NCBI RefSeq assembly: GCF_000203815.1
Contig: NW_004457624.1
Span: 3,038,001-3,102,000, forward strand
Direction of reading: 5' to 3'
DNA: 64,000 nucleotides
DNA from: Cavenderia fasciculata
Lineage: Eukaryota > Evosea > Eumycetozoa > Acytosteliales > Cavenderiaceae
The notes beneath the pieces were generated by a model. That model was not told where the DNA came from. It made no database searches and saw nothing but the letters and a program-made list of their open reading frames with translations. The number at the start of each line of letters is the position of its first letter. Positions within the stretch are counted from its first letter, which is position 1. Both the position numbers and the translations under genes were made by a program. Shown one piece after another: positions 58,703 through 64,000 of this stretch.

Positions 58703-60322
58703 TTAATTGCGTAATGAGAAAAATGTTGGAGGTGATGAAATTAGATTTTGTATATTATTATTATTATTGCGTTTAATGTTTAATGGATTGGGTAATAAAT
58801 CATCAGAACATTCTTGGATATCATCATCTTCTTCTACTTCTTCTTCTTCTTCTTCATTGATTGGATTTATAAGATTGGATATTGATAATTTGGAAGATGA
58901 TATAGAAGAAGATTGATTAATACGATGTTCAGAAAATGGTATTGGTTGTGGATGACTATTATTATTATTATTATTATGATTGTTGTGATGATTATTATGA
59001 TATGGGGAATAACGATTAGGACTTGAATTCCCAGATCCTGTAGAAAGATTTAAAATTCTTGGTGGCGTAGTGGAAGAGGGAGTAGTGGAAGCACTACCAT
59101 TATTTGATGATGGAGGACTACCATTTAATTGGAATGGTTTATCTTCTCGGAGTGGATGTGGAAATGTTGGTGGGAAATCAAATTCATCAATGGATGTAGG
59201 TTGACTAATCCGATGATTCATCATTGATGGAACTTTCTGATCTCTAAAACTAAAAAATGATGGTGTTATATTTCCATTTGGTAAATCATTTACCCCAGTA
59301 TTTTGATTTCTTTGAGGACCTTGATTTCTTAATTGTTGATGAATATATTTTAATTTATGATCAAATATTTGATTATTATTAATATTAGTGTTATTGTCAA
59401 AACTAAATGATCTACTTCTTGGTCTTGCACTTGGTGATGCCATTGATAATTTGTTAATTTCAAATAGTGATTTTGAAGGTGGTACTCCTGATAAAGGTCC
59501 ATTATTATTAGTATTATTGGTTGAGTTTGATTGACCATTGACAGAGGAACGAGTAGGTGAAAACATTAAAGATGAAAAGGATGAAGTCAAGAGTGGAGTA
59601 GAGGTATTTGAATTTGCTGAACCATAAATGGGAGGTGAAAGTATAAAATGATTATTTTGATTATTATTATTATTGGAATGAAATTCAGGTGATAATAAAG
59701 GTGAAAGAATTGGAGATGATGGATTTGATATTAAAATATTGTTGGCTGAAAGATCATCTTCCCATGGATCATTATAATCTTTTAATTTCCAATATCCATA
59801 ACAATCATGTCTATCTGCTCCACTAACAAATAATCTTCTACAATGTGAAAGTGCATCTTGTAATTGTTTTCTCCATCCATTTGTTTCTTTAAAAAAAAAT
59901 TAAATTAATAAATAGAAAAAAGATTTGATTTTTTTTTGTATGTTTTTTTGTTTATATTTACTTTTCTTTTTTGAACAAATAATATCCCAATGAGTAGCAA
60001 CATAACCATAGACATCTTTTTTTAGGTTAAAAAATTCCTTTTCTGGATATAATTGTTTTAAACAATAAAATACAACTCGTAGGATAGAGACCCAAGATAC
60101 TGATCTAGATACTAGACATGGTGGTAATTCTTTGGTACAAATAAGACAATAATTTGGAAATGGACATGGTTCAATGGTTGGTTGAACAATTGGTGATGTT
60201 GCCATTGATGATGGCATTGATGATGATGATGAAGAGGATGATGAAGAAGAATTATATGATGGAGGAGAATTTGATCGATTATCATAATCATCCAAATAAT
60301 GAATTGTGGATGTTTGATTCAT
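58703..60322 (-). CDS. Ser/Asn-rich protein with a possible winged-helix domain, 514 aa
   Basis: Exons 60322-59962 and 59886-58703 join in phase. After a Ser-rich leader (~1-45), residues ~50-155 form one compact ordered unit: CLICTKELPPCLV, VSILRVVFYCLKQLYPEKEFF, DVYGYVATHWDIIC, NGWRKQLQDALSHCRRLFV, GYWKL. The last two elements resemble the recognition helix and wing of forkhead-like winged-helix domains (W...L.HC..F......GYWKL). The remaining ~350 residues are disordered Asn/Ser/Pro-rich sequence with an acidic patch (EEEEEVEEDDD), typical of amoebal transcription regulators. DNA binding is inference. Confidence 0.7.
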
Positions 60323-61253
60323 AATTTCTCTCTCTTTTTTTGGAAAAAAATTAATATTATTTTTTAAAAAAAAACAATGACAAAAAATATTAATATTAAA
60401 ATATTATAATTTAAAATATATGATTTGAATAGTGTAGAAATGCAGTGCAGTGATACATTGACCAAACGACAGGGTATATATTGCAACTAATTAATGAAAA
60501 GATAAACAAAAAAAAAAAACAAAAAAAGTAGGTTGTTGGAGTTTTAATGGCAATTCAAGAATACAGAAGGGTACATAAAGGGGGGGTTAAAAAGACCAAA
60601 GAGTTGGATAATGATGATGATGATGAGGAGGAAAATAGGAAGAGGATGATGATTAATCAGGCAACAGTGTTTAGGGAATTTAAAGTTTGACGTACGTAGG
60701 TGGTTAGGAAAATAAATAAATATATAAATGTGTGGGGGGTTTTTTAAAAAAAAAAATAACCTATATTAGTTAAATGATCAACGGATTGGTTGGTGAGGAA
60801 TTATCTTATCTATTTACCTATCTATTGGAATCTTAAAAAAAATTTGGGAAAAAAAAAAAAAAAAAAAGTAAAAGAAAAAAGAAGAACTTGTCTTTTTTAC
60901 TCCTCTTTTTTGGATAAATATATATATATGGTTGTACTGATTGTATGTATGTGTGGGGGTGTGTTTATGTCAATCAACAAATAAATATTAAATTTAAATC
61001 AACCAATTACAATTGACAATGGATGGATATTTTTTAAAAAACAAAAGTAAAACTGTTTTGGTATTTTTTAAAAAATGAGTAGTTGGGTTGGTAATTGTAA
61101 TCAGTCAAGTAAGACTGACGCTGGCGAGGTGTTGAATAAATGACTCTGTGATACAGTTGGTGGTGGTGGTGGATATTAATATTTTTTGATTTGTTATTCT
61201 CTCTTTGTTGTACAACTTTAAAATAAAAAGGATCAATATTGACTCTTTGATTT

Positions 61254-61284
<31 letters not shown>

Positions 61285-61919
61285 TTGGTTGGGATTAACA
61301 GTAGGAATAGGAAGAGAGGAGGAGAAACAACAAAATAGTAGAAGCGACAACGGCGGATTGATCTATGACGTAAATCATTAAAATAAGTTATTATGTTGTT
61401 ATTGTTGGTGTTTCAAAAAATTATATAATTTTGTTGCCAATTATTCATATTGGCATGTGCCCTCTACTGGCCAGTAGTAGCACGGCTGGCATGTCAGAGA
61501 GAGTGAGTGTCTGTGAGTGTGTTACAACACAAAGCTCCACACTTGTTCTCTCTCCCCTTTTTTGTTGTCACAAACATTCGTACCCCCCTTTTTATTTTAA
61601 AACTTTAAACTAACTTGAAGCAACCACATACGATGTATATAGTGGATTGGTGTTGTTGTTGTTGTTGTTGTATCTGTTGCGCCCACCTCTAAAGATAACC
61701 ACCTACCCCACCACCACTACCACTCCCATTCCAATCCATCCATTGATCTTTTTTTCTCAAAAACAAACAAAGACACACACCCCTACAAAAAGAGAAATGC
61801 ATTTGGTGTGTGAGTGTGTTTGTCGATTCAACCTTTAAAGTGTGATCTGATGTTTGTTGACTGGTTGTCATTTTCATTTTTACCAGTTTAGGATGGATTA
61901 TCGTTCGATTTATTGTTGA
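60323..61919. other. Intergenic region, AT-rich with simple repeats
   Basis: About 1.6 kb. It contains long A tracts (near 60510 and 60848), (GA)n at 61264-61282, GTT repeats at 61651-61672 and a 14-bp perfect palindrome CTACTGGCCAGTAG at about 61465-61478. Small open frames here are low-complexity. No gene supported. Confidence 0.5.
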
Positions 61920-64000
61920 CTATTTGGCAGGAGCAGCTGTTGCGGCGGAGGAAGCTGTTGATTTCACCCCGATTACATTACCAATTAGACCTATTATTAG
62001 AAGACAGATGTAGAGAGAGAGAGAAAAAGAGTGGGAAAGGGTTTTAAAATAAATTAATTAGTTCGGCGCCTGTCATATTTTCTTTTCTTCCATGGTTTTG
62101 TTGTTGTTGTTATTTCCTCTACGAATGAGATCACTTCGACGACAAATGGGGTTCATTATGAATATTGTCACCAACTACCTCTAACCTACAAAAATGGTGG
62201 TAGTGGTGGTCGATCTACTCCTCTTCTTAATAATAATATTTCCACACGTTTTCTCGACGATATATATCGTTCGCTACTTTTGAATCGCAACCATCTCTCT
62301 AGAGAAACCACACAACCTCTCCTCCTTGTCGTGCCCCACCCACCAATTCTCCATACTATACGACACTAAAGTGGAGTGGTTGCTGGGCTTGTTCCCAACC
62401 AAAACTCTCATCTTTTCTTCTCCACCACTTCTACTACGAGAGCTGCAAAGTGTCAAAGAGAGAGAGAGAGAGTAGGAACCCCATTTTAGGTTAATAATGG
62501 ATGGGTGTTTTTGTTGTCATCACACGACAGATTGGTTGTGATTGTTTCGTGGCGGCACGAATGATTGTACATTTTTGAATGCGATGCGATGGTTTTGATG
62601 GTAAATGTTGTGTACTAATTAATTATCGCGATTATCATCATTTGATTGGTCAGATTGACTGAAATGAAGGAGTGAAAGAATGAGAGAGTGAGTGAGAGAG
62701 AGATGATACATACTTCCAATATAAACAACTCCATCCCTTTCAACAACATTTGTGATAACTTTTAGTTTGGATTGACTACCTTGTAATGACCCTAGAATAT
62801 CTCCAGACTAGTACAACAATCAAAAATAAAATGTTAGTTGACTAACCTCTACGATCATTCATCATTCATTTTGTGTAATTTACCTTGGGATCAGCAATTA
62901 CAACCATTGGAACACCATGGGGTTTTGGGAATAAAAAGGGAAGTCTAATTCCCAATCTTTTAATCATTGGATAAGGAGAAAGGAAATCCATAATCTTTGA
63001 TCTCATTCCAAAAATGGCAATATATAATTTACCATCATCACCCATTCTAATTCCATCTGGATACCCTGGTAAATTATCAATAAAAACTTGTGATTTTCCA
63101 GCTACAAAATAAATTAATTAATTTAATAAATAAAATATATAAGTTTTTTGTTTTTTCTTATTTACCATTAACACCTTTAATCCAATATCTTAAAACTCTT
63201 GAAGTTGCAGATTCACAAACAAAAACACTATTTTCTTCTTGATCCAATGTTACTCCATTTGAATAGGCAATCTTTTCAATCAACACCTTTGTTATTTTTG
63301 TCTTTGGGTTGTATGATAGGAATTTTCCAGCAGGTTGACCACTAAAACAAGTAAAAATAGATGGAATATATGTATTCCAATCACCAGCTTTATCTAAAAT
63401 TGGTGCCAATGTTGTACTATCACTAAAATAAATCATTCCATCTGTTGCACATGCTACATCCTATAAAACATTGATACAATAAATAAATATATATACATAA
63501 ATAATATTCTCTACCCCCTTTTTTTTTGATTCCTTTCATACATTTACAAAAGTTAATTTTTGAGTACCATTAAATTGACCAGTTAGAATTTCCAATATAT
63601 TTGTATTTTTGTTTAGTCTTAGTAAACCCTTGACAGAGTCTGCAATCAATAGATTTTCATCTTGATCAAAGAATATACCAAGTGGTCTACCAACCACGAC
63701 TACAGAGTGCGATGGTGATGCAGTACCCGTAGTACCAACATGAACATCTTTATGTTTGATATATCTAATCTCACCAGTTTTCAATGAAAAGTATATATCT
63801 CCTTGTTTATTTATTGCAATTGATTCAGGTCCTTCATATGATCCTAAAAATAAAAAAAAGAAAGATATTAATATTAAAAAAGAAAGAGTGAGAGAGAGAG
63901 ATTCTCTTTTGTATATAACATACCTAAATGTATATAATCAATCTTGTCTAATTCATTATTGGGAGGATAAGCATCACCATATATAGGTTGAGGATGTGTA
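61920..64000 (-). CDS. APMAP / strictosidine-synthase-like six-bladed beta-propeller protein (5' partial)
   Basis: Seven exons are visible in phase, the first running off the right edge: 64000-63924, 63843-63542, 63460-63166, 63101-62884, 62807-62714, 61990-61920. That is six joined segments here, with at least one more upstream. Blade-like strings include YEGPESIAINKQGDIYFS, GRPLGIFFDQDENLLIAD, FVNDVACATDGMIYFSDSTT, SNGVTLDQEENSVFVCES and LPGYPDGIRMGDDGKLYIA, matching the adipocyte plasma-membrane-associated protein / strictosidine synthase family (calcium-dependent hydrolase-like lactonase or arylesterase). The C-terminus VVYIGSLIGNVIG parallels LYLGS of APMAP. The last intron (61991-62713, 723 bp) is far longer than the others. 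Membrane anchor, if any, lies outside the window. Confidence 0.82.

Noticed and set aside
61647-61838. 63-codon frame with Leu runs and Thr/Pro repeats
   Set aside because: Translation of GTT and ACC simple repeats.
1-64000. tRNA, rRNA, class I ncRNA or CRISPR arrays
   Set aside because: I looked by eye for B-box-like GGTTCGAATCC, the dictyostelid CCTTACAGCAA element and spaced direct repeats and found none; a tRNA or covariance-model scan would be decisive.

Overview
The window looks like nuclear DNA of a social amoeba (dictyostelid). Intergenic DNA and introns are very AT-rich. Introns are short (about 60-110 bp) with GTATGT/GTAAGT donors and T-rich acceptors. Coding regions carry poly-Asn, poly-Gln and poly-Ser tracts, TAA stops predominate, and families such as ankyrin-like expansion proteins, type I polyketide synthase, dcd1-like Ntn hydrolases and duplicated major vault proteins fit that group. 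Conserved genes are less AT-rich than I would expect for D. discoideum, so a different dictyostelid (for example Cavenderia or Heterostelium) is my guess; the species is inference. I see no tRNA, rRNA or CRISPR array. Exon coordinates below were joined by eye, and every multi-exon model was checked for consistent reading phase.

Layout. 0-2.4 kb: end of an unrecognised gene and an ankyrin-type family gene interrupted by an in-frame TAA. 2.9-3.2 kb: a two-exon micro-gene (45 aa). 3.35-5.5 kb: coiled-coil protein. 6.06-7.1 kb: mitochondrial carrier. 7.9-15.2 kb: a 2346-aa highly reducing type I polyketide synthase (KS-AT-DH-degenerate MT-ER-KR-ACP). 15.3-17.4 kb: SNIP1/Pml1-like FHA protein and PIG-L (GPI-anchor synthesis), tail to tail. 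17.8-24.4 kb: an 11-exon, 1967-aa protein joining a protein kinase to a dual-specificity-phosphatase-like domain whose catalytic Cys is Ser, then a Cys-rich tail. 24.4-25.4 kb: decayed retroelement and FNIP-like debris.

25.4-37 kb: F-box/LRR protein, fucosyltransferase-like type II membrane enzyme, cytochrome bc1 subunit 8, CTP synthase (with an in-frame TAG before its last 71 codons), and a dcd1-like secreted Ntn hydrolase. 37.3-44.7 kb: TMEM50 homologue, ABCA half-transporter and CTP:phosphoethanolamine cytidylyltransferase. CTP synthase and the cytidylyltransferase are functionally linked, since CTP feeds CDP-ethanolamine synthesis, but they are not an operon.

44.9-50.0 kb: a seven-exon gene fusing an F-box, ankyrin repeats and TRAF-type zinc fingers. 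51.0-58.5 kb: two major vault protein paralogues, head to head. Their proximal promoters form a 324-bp inverted repeat (one mismatch by my reading), and the space between holds an orphan inverted copy of one paralogue's first exon, a strong hairpin and a broken gene fragment. 58.7-64 kb: a possible winged-helix protein and an APMAP/strictosidine-synthase-like protein running off the right edge. The most interesting signals are the kinase-pseudophosphatase fusion, the mirrored vault promoters, the F-box/ankyrin/TRAF fusion and the two in-frame nonsense codons.
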